DNA from: Nocardia altamirensis NBRC 108246
GTDB taxonomy: Bacteria > Actinomycetota > Actinomycetes > Mycobacteriales > Mycobacteriaceae
DNA: 64,000 nt
NCBI RefSeq assembly: GCF_001612685.1
Contig: NZ_BDAY01000055.1
Location: 22,250 to 86,249, forward strand
Direction: 5' to 3'
Both the position numbers and the translations under genes were made by a program. Positions 56,630 to 64,000 of this stretch are shown in pieces. Under the pieces are notes generated by a model. The model was given only the letters and a program-made list of their open reading frames with translations, searched no databases and was not told the origin of the DNA. How positions within the stretch are numbered: the stretch's first letter is position 1; every line of letters starts with the position of its first letter.

Positions 56630-57916
56630 CTAGCCCTCGGTCTCGTCGACGACAACGGACGGTTTCGCCCGGCGCACCGTGTTGCGCGCGGTTGCCGCCA
56701 GCCGAGCCAGCCTGGCGTCGCCGAGCGCGGTCACCGCGTTGCCGAGCCGATTGGTGACGAACGCGATCGACATCCCCAGCTCCGGATCGGCGTAGGCGCC
56801 GGAACCGCCGACGCCGTAGTGGCCGAACGCCTTTCGCGGCTGCTGCTTGGACATCAGCACCGGCCGGTGATAGCCGAGGGTGAAGCGCAACGGCAAACCG
56901 AGCACGTAGTCCCTGCTCTCGGCGGGCTGCACCTGGTTGAGCGCCTCGATCGTCTCCGGCAGCAGGAACTGCACGGTCTCCTGCCTGCCCGGCCGTTCGA
57001 CGAAGACCCGGCCGTTGTTGGCCAAGGCGCCGTACATCCTGCCGAGCGCCCGCGCCGAGAAGACGCCGTTGAAACCGGGCATCACCGCATCGTGCACCCT
57101 GGGGTCGCGGATCAGCTCGTCGAAGCTCTCCGGCATGCCCGCCTCGGCGATCCCGCGGATCGGCCGGACCCAGGACAGCACCGACGAGGCGGTGTTCCAG
57201 CGGATCCCTGGCGGGCTCAGGTGCGGGAAGATCTTGGCGATCCGATACCGCTGGGATTCCGGCACCCGGAACCAGAATTCGTCGAGGCCGAGCGGCTCGG
57301 CGATCTCCCTGCGCACCACGTCGGCGAACGGGTCACCGGTGACGCGCTGCACGATCTCGGCGACCAGCCAGCCGAAGGTGATCGCGTGATAGCCGGAGGT
57401 GCGGATGCGCCGCGGGTCCGGCGGGCTCTCGGCCAGCGCGGTGATCACCGCGTCGTAGTCGAGGATGCCCTCGCGGCCGGGGACCAGGCCGCGCACGCGG
57501 TGCAGGCCCGCCCGATGCGCGAGCACGTCGCGCACTGTGATGTCGCCTTTGCCGTGCGCCCCGAATTCGGGCCAGTAGGTGGCGACCGGCGCGTTGTAGT
57601 CGATCAGGCCGCGCTCGGCCAGCCGGTGCACCACGGTCGACGCGACGCCCTTGCCGGTCGAGAAAGTCAGTGCGACCGTGTCGCCGTTCCAGCGGCGGTC
57701 CTTGCCTGCCCAGCCACCCCAGATGTCGACCACCGGTTTGCCGTCGAGGTACACGGACAGTGCGCCGCCGCCTCGGCTCGGCTGGGTGAACATGCCGAAG
57801 AATTGATCGGCGAGCCGAATGAATCGCGGGTCGACCAGCATCTCTTTGGGCGCGGCCAACTTACCGGCGGCCGGGTCGGCGGCGTCGAAGCCGCCGGCTG
57901 CCATTGCCGAAACCAT
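56630..57916 (-). CDS. Serine hydrolase of the beta-lactamase/esterase family
   Basis: A 428-residue protein of the class C beta-lactamase fold family, which includes esterases such as EstB and several mycobacterial Lip proteins. The catalytic SxxK is S86-TGK89 in ALTFSTGKGVAS. The following segment LAHRAGLHRVRG and the Tyr of SGYHAITFGWLVAEI fit the family. There is no signal peptide, so lactam resistance is unlikely and esterase/lipase activity more so. AGGAGGTG precedes the ATG at 57916, which settles the start. Confidence 0.88.
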   Translation of the reverse strand: MVSAMAAGGFDAADPAAGKLAAPKEMLVDPRFIRLADQFFGMFTQPSRGGGALSVYLDGKPVVDIWGGWAGKDRRWNGDTVALTFSTGKGVASTVVHRLAERGLIDYNAPVATYWPEFGAHGKGDITVRDVLAHRAGLHRVRGLVPGREGILDYDAVITALAESPPDPRRIRTSGYHAITFGWLVAEIVQRVTGDPFADVVRREIAEPLGLDEFWFRVPESQRYRIAKIFPHLSPPGIRWNTASSVLSWVRPIRGIAEAGMPESFDELIRDPRVHDAVMPGFNGVFSARALGRMYGALANNGRVFVERPGRQETVQFLLPETIEALNQVQPAESRDYVLGLPLRFTLGYHRPVLMSKQQPRKAFGHYGVGGSGAYADPELGMSIAFVTNRLGNAVTALGDARLARLAATARNTVRRAKPSVVVDETEG

Positions 57917-58249
57917 GGGGTCACCTCCTGACCGCCGAGCATCGGGTGCGTCCCTCAGGGTAACCGCTGCGGCGGGTGTGCCCGCGGCAGCGACGGTGGT
58001 GGAGTGATCGATGTCGCCGGTCGTGCTGTTCGGCGAAAGTGCTGGTGCCGGGTGCACCCGGTGGGTGGGCAGGCACGCGGCGGCCGCCGTTCATCCCAGA
58101 TCGGTTGCGAGCGGCTCGATTCCATTGTGAAGTCGACGGGTGTCCGGTTTATGGTGTATGCATGGCGGGGATTTAGAAGCACCGCAATGTTTACTTCGAA
58201 TTCCCGCGGGGGTGTGAGTTCGGAGCGTTACAGCTCGGGAGGACTGTAC

Positions 58250-58864
58250 GTGTCTGGTCAACTGACGTCGTCGCGTGTCGTATTCGCGGTATTTGTCGCG
58301 ACTGCCGCCTTACTGCTGGTCGGCTGTAGTTCCACCATCAGCGGCCGCGCGCAGCCCGCGGTGAACAACGGCACCGTCGACGCCGTCTCGGTCACCAACA
58401 CACCGAAGGCGTCGCCTGGCCGAACCACCACCGGCAAGCCGTCGACGACCAGTGGAAACACCGACTTCAGCGCCAACATCGGCGATTGCGTCACGCTGGG
58501 CGGCACCACCGCCAACGCCACCATCGCGAAGGCGTCGTGCGGGAGCCGGGCGGCGAACTACAAGGTGATCGACAAGAAGTCGAAGAGCAGCCAGTGCTCG
58601 AGCGACGCCGACAACTATTACGCCGAGACCCTCAACGGCATCGAGCAGGGCGCGTATTGCCTCGACATCGACTGGGTCGTCGGCGGCTGCATCGATGTCG
58701 GCGGCGACGACCCCAAGCGGATCGACTGCGTCGGCGCGGCGCCGGTCAAGGGCGTCAAGGTGATCAAGCGGGTCGACGGCGCCAGCGATGTCGGCGCCTG
58801 CGACAGCGGCACCGGCTATGTCTATGAAGTCCGCCGCTTCGTCGTTTGCGTAGAAGAGCTCTGA
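58250..58864 (+). CDS. LppU-like lipoprotein
   Basis: A 204-residue predicted lipoprotein. The signal FAVFVATAALLLVGC ends in a lipobox with the modified Cys, followed by SSTISGRAQP and a Ser/Thr-rich linker. The C-terminal domain has paired cysteines (GDCVTLGG, KASCGSR, CSSDADNYY, YCLDIDWVVGGCIDVGG, IDCVG and FVVCVEEL), the pattern of the LppU family. Function unknown. The GTG at 58250 has GGGAGG upstream; the long open frame before it is not coding. Confidence 0.85.
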   Translation: MSGQLTSSRVVFAVFVATAALLLVGCSSTISGRAQPAVNNGTVDAVSVTNTPKASPGRTTTGKPSTTSGNTDFSANIGDCVTLGGTTANATIAKASCGSRAANYKVIDKKSKSSQCSSDADNYYAETLNGIEQGAYCLDIDWVVGGCIDVGGDDPKRIDCVGAAPVKGVKVIKRVDGASDVGACDSGTGYVYEVRRFVVCVEEL

Positions 58865-58892
58865 CGAGTCGCGCAGCGATTATGTTGAGGCA

Positions 58893-60368
58893 GTGAGCAG
58901 CACTGAGCTACCTCGGCTGAAATCGGCGAGCGGCCGCTGGATCCTGCTGGCCACCATCCTCGGTTCGGCGGTGGCCTCGCTCGATGCGACCGTGGTGAAC
59001 ATCGCCCTGCCGCGCATCGGGGAGTCGCTGGATACCGATGTCGCCGGGTTGCAGTGGACATTGAACGGTTACACGCTGACGCTGGCGTCGTTCATTCTGC
59101 TCGGCGGCTCGCTCGGCGACCGGCTCGGCAGGCGCAAGGTGTTCGTCTGGGGCACCATCGGTTTCGCGTTCGCGTCGGTGCTGTGCGGCGCCGCGATGAA
59201 CATCGAGATGCTGGTGTTCGCGCGCGTGCTGCAGGGCGTGGCGGGCGCGATGCTCACCCCCGGCAGCCTCGCGCTGATTTCTTCGTCGATCGATCAGCGT
59301 GATCAGGGCGCGGCGATCGGCCTGTGGTCGGGCTTCGGCGGTATCGCCGGTGCGCTCGGCCCCTTCCTCGGCGGCTGGTTGATCGATCTGGCGGGCTGGC
59401 GGTCCATCTTCTTTCTCAACGTGCCGCTGACGCTCGTCGTCGTGCTCGTCGCGCTGAAACATGTGCCGGAGAGCCATGATCCGCATGCCACCACCCGGCT
59501 GGACGTGCCAGGCGCCTTCGTGGTCGCCCTTGCGCTCGGCGCGCTGACCTTCGGCCTGATCGAGTCCATGCCGCTGCTGCTGGTGGCGGGTCTGCTGTTG
59601 CTCGCGGCGTTCGTGGCGATCGAGCTACGCAGCGACCATCCGCTGGTGCCGCCTTCGCTGTTCAGCTCGCGGGTGTTCACGGCGGCCAACCTGGTCACCC
59701 TCGCGGTCTACGCGGCGCTCGGCGGCGTCTTCTTCCTGCTGGTACTGGAACTGCAACTGGTGGCGGGCTATTCACCGTTGATGTCGGGTGTCGCCACCGT
59801 GCCCGCCACGCTGGTGATGCTGGTGCTCTCCGCGCCTGCGGGCCGCTGGGCGCAGCGGCACGGCCCGCGCCTGCCGATGACGCTCGGCCCGCTGCTCGCC
59901 GCGGGCGGCATCGCGCTGCTGCTTCGGCTCGGGCCGGACACCACCTATCTCACCGATGTGCTGCCCGGCATCGTGGTCTTCGGGCTCGGCCTCTCGGTGC
60001 TGGTCGCGCCGCTGACCGGGGCGGTGCTCGGTGCGGTGCCGTCGAGCGAGGCAGGCATCGCGTCCGGGGTGAACAACGCCGTCGCGCGCACCGCGCAGCT
60101 GCTCGCGGTCGCCGCACTGCCTGGCCTTGCCGGAATCTCCGGCGCGCTCGGCGATCCCGTCGCCTTCGACAACGGCTTCGCCAAGGCCATGTGGATCTGC
60201 ATCGGGCTGCTTGTGGTCGGCGGTGTGCTCGCAGGCGTGCTGCTGCGGCAGCCGCGCCGAGCCGTCCCCACCTTGGACACCGTCGACTGCCTGCCGCAGT
60301 GCGCGGCCGCCACGGGCCCCGCGCTTGCCCCCACCCGTTCAGAAGTCCCTGCCGGAAAAGAAAAATGA
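58893..60368 (+). CDS. DHA2-family (EmrB/QacA-type) MFS exporter
   Basis: A 491-residue transporter with about 14 TM helices. The first helix carries the DHA2 motif SLDATVVNIALPRIGESL, and the loop 2-3 motif is GDRLGRRKVFVWG. Motif C in helix 5 is visible as GLWSGFGGIAGALGPFLGGWLID. Members export antibiotics, dyes or metabolites; substrate cannot be inferred. The GTG at 58893 lies 28 bp after the lipoprotein stop, so the two genes may share a transcript. The stop codon overlaps a terminator. Confidence 0.93.
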   Translation: MSSTELPRLKSASGRWILLATILGSAVASLDATVVNIALPRIGESLDTDVAGLQWTLNGYTLTLASFILLGGSLGDRLGRRKVFVWGTIGFAFASVLCGAAMNIEMLVFARVLQGVAGAMLTPGSLALISSSIDQRDQGAAIGLWSGFGGIAGALGPFLGGWLIDLAGWRSIFFLNVPLTLVVVLVALKHVPESHDPHATTRLDVPGAFVVALALGALTFGLIESMPLLLVAGLLLLAAFVAIELRSDHPLVPPSLFSSRVFTAANLVTLAVYAALGGVFFLLVLELQLVAGYSPLMSGVATVPATLVMLVLSAPAGRWAQRHGPRLPMTLGPLLAAGGIALLLRLGPDTTYLTDVLPGIVVFGLGLSVLVAPLTGAVLGAVPSSEAGIASGVNNAVARTAQLLAVAALPGLAGISGALGDPVAFDNGFAKAMWICIGLLVVGGVLAGVLLRQPRRAVPTLDTVDCLPQCAAATGPALAPTRSEVPAGKEK

Positions 60369-60392
60369 GCGGGCCGCTTGGCCCGCTCATTT
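60363..60392. terminator. Terminator between the MFS gene and the S1 protease gene
   Basis: A perfect 13-bp stem AAATGAGCGGGCC/GGCCCGCTCATTT with a 4-nt loop starts inside the MFS gene's last codons. On the minus strand it is followed by TTTTTCTTTT-like sequence, so it would also stop transcription from the protease gene. Confidence 0.85.
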
Positions 60393-60398
60393 CCACGT

Positions 60399-60440
60399 GA
60401 TCTCGGGAGTACATGGGTAACTCCCCGGGTACGAGCTGAC
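60399..60440 (-). repeat. Dispersed 42-bp repeat, copy 2
   Basis: Read on the minus strand, this stretch matches 9047-9088 at 37 of 42 positions. It lies in the gap between the MFS terminator and the protease gene. Confidence 0.7.
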
Positions 60441-60520
60441 TCACTCGCTCCCGCACCGCCGCTCGCCAGGGTCCCTTCGCGGATCCTGGGTCTGGCGCCA
60501 GAATCCGCGAAGCGGCCCAA

Positions 60521-61195
60521 TTAAATAGGCCGGTAACCCGCGCCGATGCCGCCGCGGCGGTCGATGTCATCAATGATCGATGTCATGTTGGTGCCGACCT
60601 CGGGGCCGAAGCAGGCGATCGCCAGGTAGGCGTTCACCATGCCGACGAGGGTGTCGCCGATGACGACCGGCGCACCGGAATCGCCTTCCACGACACACAT
60701 CTGGCTCCAGGTCTCCATGTTCGACCCGAAAACGTCGCCGTAGCTGATGCCGCAGGTATTGCCGGTGGTGCGGCCTTCCTTGCAGACGATCATCGGGAAG
60801 GCGGCCGGTGCGCCGAGCCTCGCGATGGTCACGTTGCCGATCCGGTTCACCGGGATGATCTTGCCCGGCTCGAATTGGATGATGGCGTAGTCGAGATCGT
60901 GATTGGAGTAGACGAACCGGCCGATCACGCCTGCGCCGCGGTTGGCCTCAGCGAAAACCTCGGCACCGGGGTCGCCGCAGTGGCCTGCGGTCAGTCCGAC
61001 CAGCCGACCGTCCCTGTCGTGGCCGACAGTGGTGACGGTGCACTCGAATTGGTTGTCGATGATGATGCCGGAACCGCCGCCAACGACCGGCGGGCCCGGC
61101 TCGGCCTGCGCGGCCCCGGCGCTGGTTCCGAGCAGCGCCGCACCAAGGGCTACGGCGAAGGCAGCATTGGCCACCTTGGCGAGTTTGCTGAACAT
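60521..61195 (-). CDS. Secreted trypsin-like (S1 family) serine protease
   Basis: A 224-residue chymotrypsin-fold protein with a signal peptide (AFAVALGAALLGTSAGAAQAEP). The catalytic triad is H72 in GLTAGHCG, D102 in HDLDYAIIQF and S173 in VVEGDSGAPV. Cysteines flank the His and lie before the Ser, consistent with the usual disulfides. The mature protein starts soon after AQA, with no long propeptide. Substrate unknown. The ATG at 61195 has GGAGGGAC upstream. It is convergent with the MFS gene. Confidence 0.92.
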   Translation of the reverse strand: MFSKLAKVANAAFAVALGAALLGTSAGAAQAEPGPPVVGGGSGIIIDNQFECTVTTVGHDRDGRLVGLTAGHCGDPGAEVFAEANRGAGVIGRFVYSNHDLDYAIIQFEPGKIIPVNRIGNVTIARLGAPAAFPMIVCKEGRTTGNTCGISYGDVFGSNMETWSQMCVVEGDSGAPVVIGDTLVGMVNAYLAIACFGPEVGTNMTSIIDDIDRRGGIGAGYRPI

Positions 61196-61351
61196 GTCCC
61201 TCCAGACGTCGGAAGCCCGCACGATATCAATCTGTCGCACCCATCGTGTCAGTATTCGGCTCCGGGTGTGTCATCTACGACGGGGTGTCAACAGCGGCGA
61301 GCCTCGATCTTATTTTGGACATAATCGCCGACATGTCCCTAATTGTTACCG

Positions 61352-61366
61352 ATAGCTATTAGCTAT
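61352..61366. promoter_or_regulatory. Interrupted palindrome upstream of the protease gene
   Basis: ATAGCTATTAGCTAT: 7-bp arms around one base, about 157 bp upstream of the protease start. Candidate operator; binding factor unknown. Confidence 0.35.
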
Positions 61367-61646
61367 GAAGAGGCTGAATGTCAGACTCTACTTTGTCGTC
61401 TAGTAGTAGTACAGCCCGTTCTGTTCGGTTCTGGAATCAAATGTGATTTTGCATGAATTCTATCCGAATAAAAGGGCAAGAAGATCAACTGTGGGCGGCC
61501 GATTCACCGGTCTGACCTGTAACTTGTTCCAGACATACCGCCCATGTTTTTGGGCCAGAACCCAATGTCGGAGACTTGGTACATAGCGATTCGTACACAG
61601 TGACCGTGGTCTATGACTGCAATCACAGGAGGGTGGTGTGTTCTGG

Positions 61647-61662
61647 CTTACTACGTAGTAAG
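61647..61662. promoter_or_regulatory. 16-bp perfect palindrome upstream of yrbEA
   Basis: CTTACTACGTAGTAAG lies about 58 bp before the yrbEA start, in the expected promoter-proximal position for a dimeric repressor site. No specific regulator can be named from the sequence. Confidence 0.55.
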
Positions 61663-61719
61663 GTGCGTCAAGCAAACAAGTCGCCGGGGCAGCCAACCGG
61701 CGTCGAGAGGGGTTAGCCA

Positions 61720-62574
61720 GTGCAGTCGACCGAGAGTCCACCAACAGGGTCACGGATGAGTGATGCGGTCGATTGGACCAAGGGTTACTGGACAGACCAT
61801 CCGAAGGCTTCGCTGGAAACCTTCGGCCGCCAGATCACCATGGGCATCGCCGCGGTTGCCGAGTTGTTCGTCGCGATCTTCCGGCGTCGCTTCCCTTTCC
61901 GTGAGTTCGTCCGCCAGTGCGCGTTCATGTCCAGCGTTTCCGCGGCGCCGACACTGCTGGTCGCCATCCCGATCGGCGTGATCGTCTCCATCCAGGTCGG
62001 CTCGATCGCCGGACAGGTCGGCGCGACCTCCTTCATCGGCGCGGCCAACGGCCTCGGCATCATCCAGCAGGGCGCTCCCCTCGTCACCTCGCTGATGATC
62101 GCCGGCGCGGTCGGCTCGGCCGTCTGCGCCGACCTCGGCTCCCGCACCATTCGCGAAGAGATCGACGCCATGAAGGTGATGGGTGTCGACCCGCTGCGCA
62201 GGCTGGTCGCCCCCCGGCTCGGCGCGGCGATGCTGGTCAGTGTGCTGCTCTGCGGCTTCGTCGTCTTCGTCGGCTTCCTGACCGGCTATATCTTCAATAT
62301 CTTCGCGCAGAACGGTACCCCCGGGTCATACATCGGTACGTTCTCCTCGTTCGCAGTCACTCGCGATCTCTTTGTCGCACTGGTGAAGTCGCTCATATTC
62401 GGTCTGCTCGCGGCGATCATCGCCTGCGACAACGGGCTGAATGCGCGCGGTGGTCCTGGTGGTGTGGCCAACGCGGTGAATTCCGCGGTGGTGAGTTCCG
62501 CCATCATGTTGTTCGGCGTGAACCTGATTATCACCCAGGTGTACAACGCACTGTTCCCATCACAGGTGGTCTGA
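61720..62574 (+). CDS. yrbEA: YrbEA-type MCE permease (MlaE family)
   Basis: First permease-like subunit of a mammalian-cell-entry (Mce) lipid transporter. 284 residues with about six hydrophobic segments; the conserved MlaE core includes QVGATSFIGAANGLGIIQQGAPLVTSLMIAGAVGSAVCADLGSRTIREEIDAM (a diagnostic stretch, quoted in part as ADLGSRTIREEIDAM). The GTG at 61720 is preceded by GAGAGGGG; an ATG at 61756 is an alternative. The next gene starts directly after its stop. The sequence does not match the mce1 or mce4 paralogues especially well. Confidence 0.93.
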   Translation: MQSTESPPTGSRMSDAVDWTKGYWTDHPKASLETFGRQITMGIAAVAELFVAIFRRRFPFREFVRQCAFMSSVSAAPTLLVAIPIGVIVSIQVGSIAGQVGATSFIGAANGLGIIQQGAPLVTSLMIAGAVGSAVCADLGSRTIREEIDAMKVMGVDPLRRLVAPRLGAAMLVSVLLCGFVVFVGFLTGYIFNIFAQNGTPGSYIGTFSSFAVTRDLFVALVKSLIFGLLAAIIACDNGLNARGGPGGVANAVNSAVVSSAIMLFGVNLIITQVYNALFPSQVV

Positions 62575-63438
62575 GTGTCGTCGACTTATGTTCCCCCGCT
62601 GCTGCGGCCGTTCCAACAGTTACGCAAGGGTGCGCAGGCACCGGTCGACCTGCTCGCCAAGCTCGGCCATCAGGTGTTCTTCCTGCTGCGCTCGATCGGC
62701 TCGATCCCGTTGGCGCTCAAGCACTATCCCAAGGAAGTGTGGCGGCTGCTTTCCGACGTCAGCTGGGGTAACGGAAACCTGGTCGTCGGTGGCGGCACCA
62801 TCGGCGTCGTGTTCATCCTCAGCGCGTTCGGCGGGATGACCGTCGGTATCCAGGGCTACAACTCGCTGAACCTGCTCGGCCTCAGCCCGATCACCGGCGC
62901 GGTCTCGGCCTTCGCCACCACCCGCGAACTCGGGCCGCTGCTTGCGACGATCGCCTTCGCCGCGCAGGCGGGCTGCCGGTTCACCGCGCAATTGGGCGCG
63001 ATGCGGATCTCCGAGGAGATCGACGCGCTGGAGTCCATCGCGATCCGGCCGCTGCCCTACCTGATCAGTACCAGGATGTTCGCCGCGATGGTCGCGATCA
63101 TCCCGCTGTACTGCCTCGGCCTCGCCGTGGCCTACTTGTCCTGCTCGCTGACCGTTCAGCTGATCGGCGGCACCGCGAGCGGGACCTACTCGCACTACTT
63201 CTACCAATTCCTGATACCGGGTGACGTGATCTACTCGCTGGTCAAGGCGATCTTGTTCGTCGGCATCACCACGTTCATCCAGTGCTACTACGGTTTCTTC
63301 GCCTCCGGCGGGCCGGAGGGTGTCGGCGTCGCGGCCGGCCGGGCGATCAAGGTGTGCATCATCGCGGTCGTCTTCGCGAATCTGTTCATGACGTTGGCGA
63401 TCTGGGGCGTCAACCCCGGCATCCGGATCTCGGGGTAG
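62575..63438 (+). CDS. yrbEB: YrbEB-type MCE permease (MlaE family)
   Basis: Second MlaE-family permease subunit, 287 residues. Conserved parts are FILSAFGGMTVGIQGYNSL, TTRELGPLLATIAFAAQAG and FTAQLGAMRISEEIDALESI, followed by helices around AAMVAIIPLYCLGLAVAYL and VKAILFVGITTFIQ. The GTG at 62575 directly abuts the yrbEA stop codon, so translation is coupled. An Mla-type ATPase (MceG) is usually encoded elsewhere in the genome. Confidence 0.93.
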   Translation: MSSTYVPPLLRPFQQLRKGAQAPVDLLAKLGHQVFFLLRSIGSIPLALKHYPKEVWRLLSDVSWGNGNLVVGGGTIGVVFILSAFGGMTVGIQGYNSLNLLGLSPITGAVSAFATTRELGPLLATIAFAAQAGCRFTAQLGAMRISEEIDALESIAIRPLPYLISTRMFAAMVAIIPLYCLGLAVAYLSCSLTVQLIGGTASGTYSHYFYQFLIPGDVIYSLVKAILFVGITTFIQCYYGFFASGGPEGVGVAAGRAIKVCIIAVVFANLFMTLAIWGVNPGIRISG

Positions 63439-63445
63439 CGACCAG

Positions 63446-64000
63446 ATGATCATCGATCCCAGTGGGCGTGGACCCACCATGCGACAGCTGCTGCTCGCGG
63501 GCGTGGCCGGCTTGATCGTGCTCGCGCTCGTGCTCGGCTTCCTGATGGCGCGCTACACCGGTTATTTCGTGGACAAGGTGAACGTCATCGCGAACCTGAC
63601 CACCACCGGTGACGGACTGCCCGCGGACGCGGACGTCAAGTTCCGTGGTGTGCTCGTCGGCGCGGTCTCCGGCGTCGAGGTCGCGGCCAAGGGCGAGCTG
63701 CAGAAGGTGCAGATCGAGATGAAGCCGGAGTTCGCCAAGGGCGTTCCGGCCAACGTGACTGCCAGGGTAGTGCCGAGCAACCTGTTCGCGGTCACCTCGG
63801 TCGAGCTGGTCTTCAACGGTCCGGCCGATCAGTACCTGCGTGAGGGTGCGGTGATCGAGGAGGATCGCAGCGCGGGCACCATCGCACTGCAGGACACCCT
63901 CACGACCGTGCGCAACATCCTCGACCGGATTGATCCGGTGCAGTTCGGTCGCGTGCTCGGCACTTTGTCGCAGGCGCTCGACGGCAGTGGCCGGATGCCC
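63446..64000 (+). CDS. mceA: MceA-type MlaD-domain lipid-transport protein (partial)
   Basis: First Mce subunit, cut at 185 codons by the window end. After a short basic N-terminus, one TM helix (LLLAGVAGLIVLALVLGFLM) anchors it in the membrane. The MlaD/MCE domain follows at about 40-120 (VNVIANLTTTGDGLPADADVKFRGVLVGAVSGVEV, then VPSNLFAVTSVELVFNG). The ATG at 63446 lies 7 bp after yrbEB. More mce genes (B-F) are expected to follow outside the window. Mce proteins form tubes that carry lipids or sterols across the envelope. Confidence 0.92.
   Translation, partial: MIIDPSGRGPTMRQLLLAGVAGLIVLALVLGFLMARYTGYFVDKVNVIANLTTTGDGLPADADVKFRGVLVGAVSGVEVAAKGELQKVQIEMKPEFAKGVPANVTARVVPSNLFAVTSVELVFNGPADQYLREGAVIEEDRSAGTIALQDTLTTVRNILDRIDPVQFGRVLGTLSQALDGSGRMP

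Larger units (their letters stand above)
61196..61719. other. AT-rich intergenic region upstream of the yrbE-mce operon
   Basis: A 524-bp divergent region clearly richer in A+T than its surroundings. It contains a 15-bp interrupted palindrome (61352-61366), a 16-bp perfect palindrome (61647-61662) and many TAGTAG/TACTA runs. It should hold promoters for both the protease and the mce operon. The open frame at 61460-61753 on the minus strand crosses the yrbEA start and is not credible. Confidence 0.6.

Noticed and set aside
60389..60400. parS site at the MFS terminator
   Set aside because: TTCCACGTGA matches one half, but the right arm reads TCTC instead of AACA, so it is too weak to call.
61460..61753. 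97-codon minus-strand frame before yrbEA
   Set aside because: It overlaps the yrbEA start and the palindromic promoter region, has no ribosome site and shows no family features.

Overview
The window is the replication-origin region of a high-G+C actinomycete, most likely a Nocardia or a close relative in the Mycobacteriales. The reasons are the gene order gyrA-gyrB-dciA-recF-dnaN-dnaA-rpmH-rnpA-yidD-yidC-jag-rsmG-parA-parB-acetyltransferase-cwlM-trxA-trxB-rsmA-sigM-murJ-DUF6049-mutT4/pcnA, which mirrors the Mycobacterium tuberculosis origin region, combined with DUF6802, an XRE-DUF5753/DUF397 pair, a DUF4185 protein and a yrbE/mce locus. The organism call is inference from gene content; no species is claimed.

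Layout. 1-12461: the minus-strand replication arm (DUF3566 fragment, gyrA, gyrB, dciA, recF, dnaN, dnaA). The dnaN-dnaA gap (8781-9828) is the probable oriC. It holds DnaA-like boxes, a DnaA-trio-like stretch, nine CTCGAG-centred dyads and the dnaA terminator. A second, smaller DnaA-box cluster with an exact TTATCCACA lies upstream of dnaA. 12462-16125: the plus-strand ribosome, membrane-insertion and RNA-maturation run rpmH-rnpA-yidD-yidC-jag-rsmG. 16126-18792: 2.7 kb with no credible gene, carrying six parS-like sites, a 17-bp minisatellite and a degenerate repeat of about 100-118 bp. It abuts parA-parB and looks like the chromosomal centromere. Ten parS-like sites were found in the window. 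21963-34467+: the minus-strand envelope/redox block mutT4, DUF6049, murJ-pseudokinase, sigM, rsmA, trxB, trxA, cwlM, with pcnA divergent from it.

36784-49232: mixed metabolic and regulatory genes: DUF2993-like protein, 5-oxoprolinase subunits pxpAB, secreted DUF4185 protein, DUF6802, MFS exporter, Nudix hydrolase, pirin, small membrane protein, XRE-DUF5753 regulator with a DUF397 partner, and M13 metallopeptidase. 49304-53601: a ugpAEBC-type ABC importer for glycerophosphodiester-like substrates. 53901-61195: L,D-transpeptidase, cytochrome P450, serine hydrolase, LppU-like lipoprotein, DHA2 drug exporter and a secreted S1 protease. 61720-64000: start of an mce operon (yrbEA, yrbEB, mceA, cut by the window end) behind an AT-rich intergenic region with two palindromes.

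How it fits together: DnaA, DnaN, RecF, DciA and gyrase act on the adjacent oriC; ParA/ParB segregate that same region through the parS cluster. The murJ/cwlM/sigM/trx block couples peptidoglycan precursor export and its kinase-controlled regulation to redox stress control. The right half is largely envelope-facing transport, hydrolysis and efflux. I did not see an obviously new multi-gene defence or mobile system. The most unusual content is the DNA architecture of the oriC and parS regions, plus several lineage-specific protein extensions.
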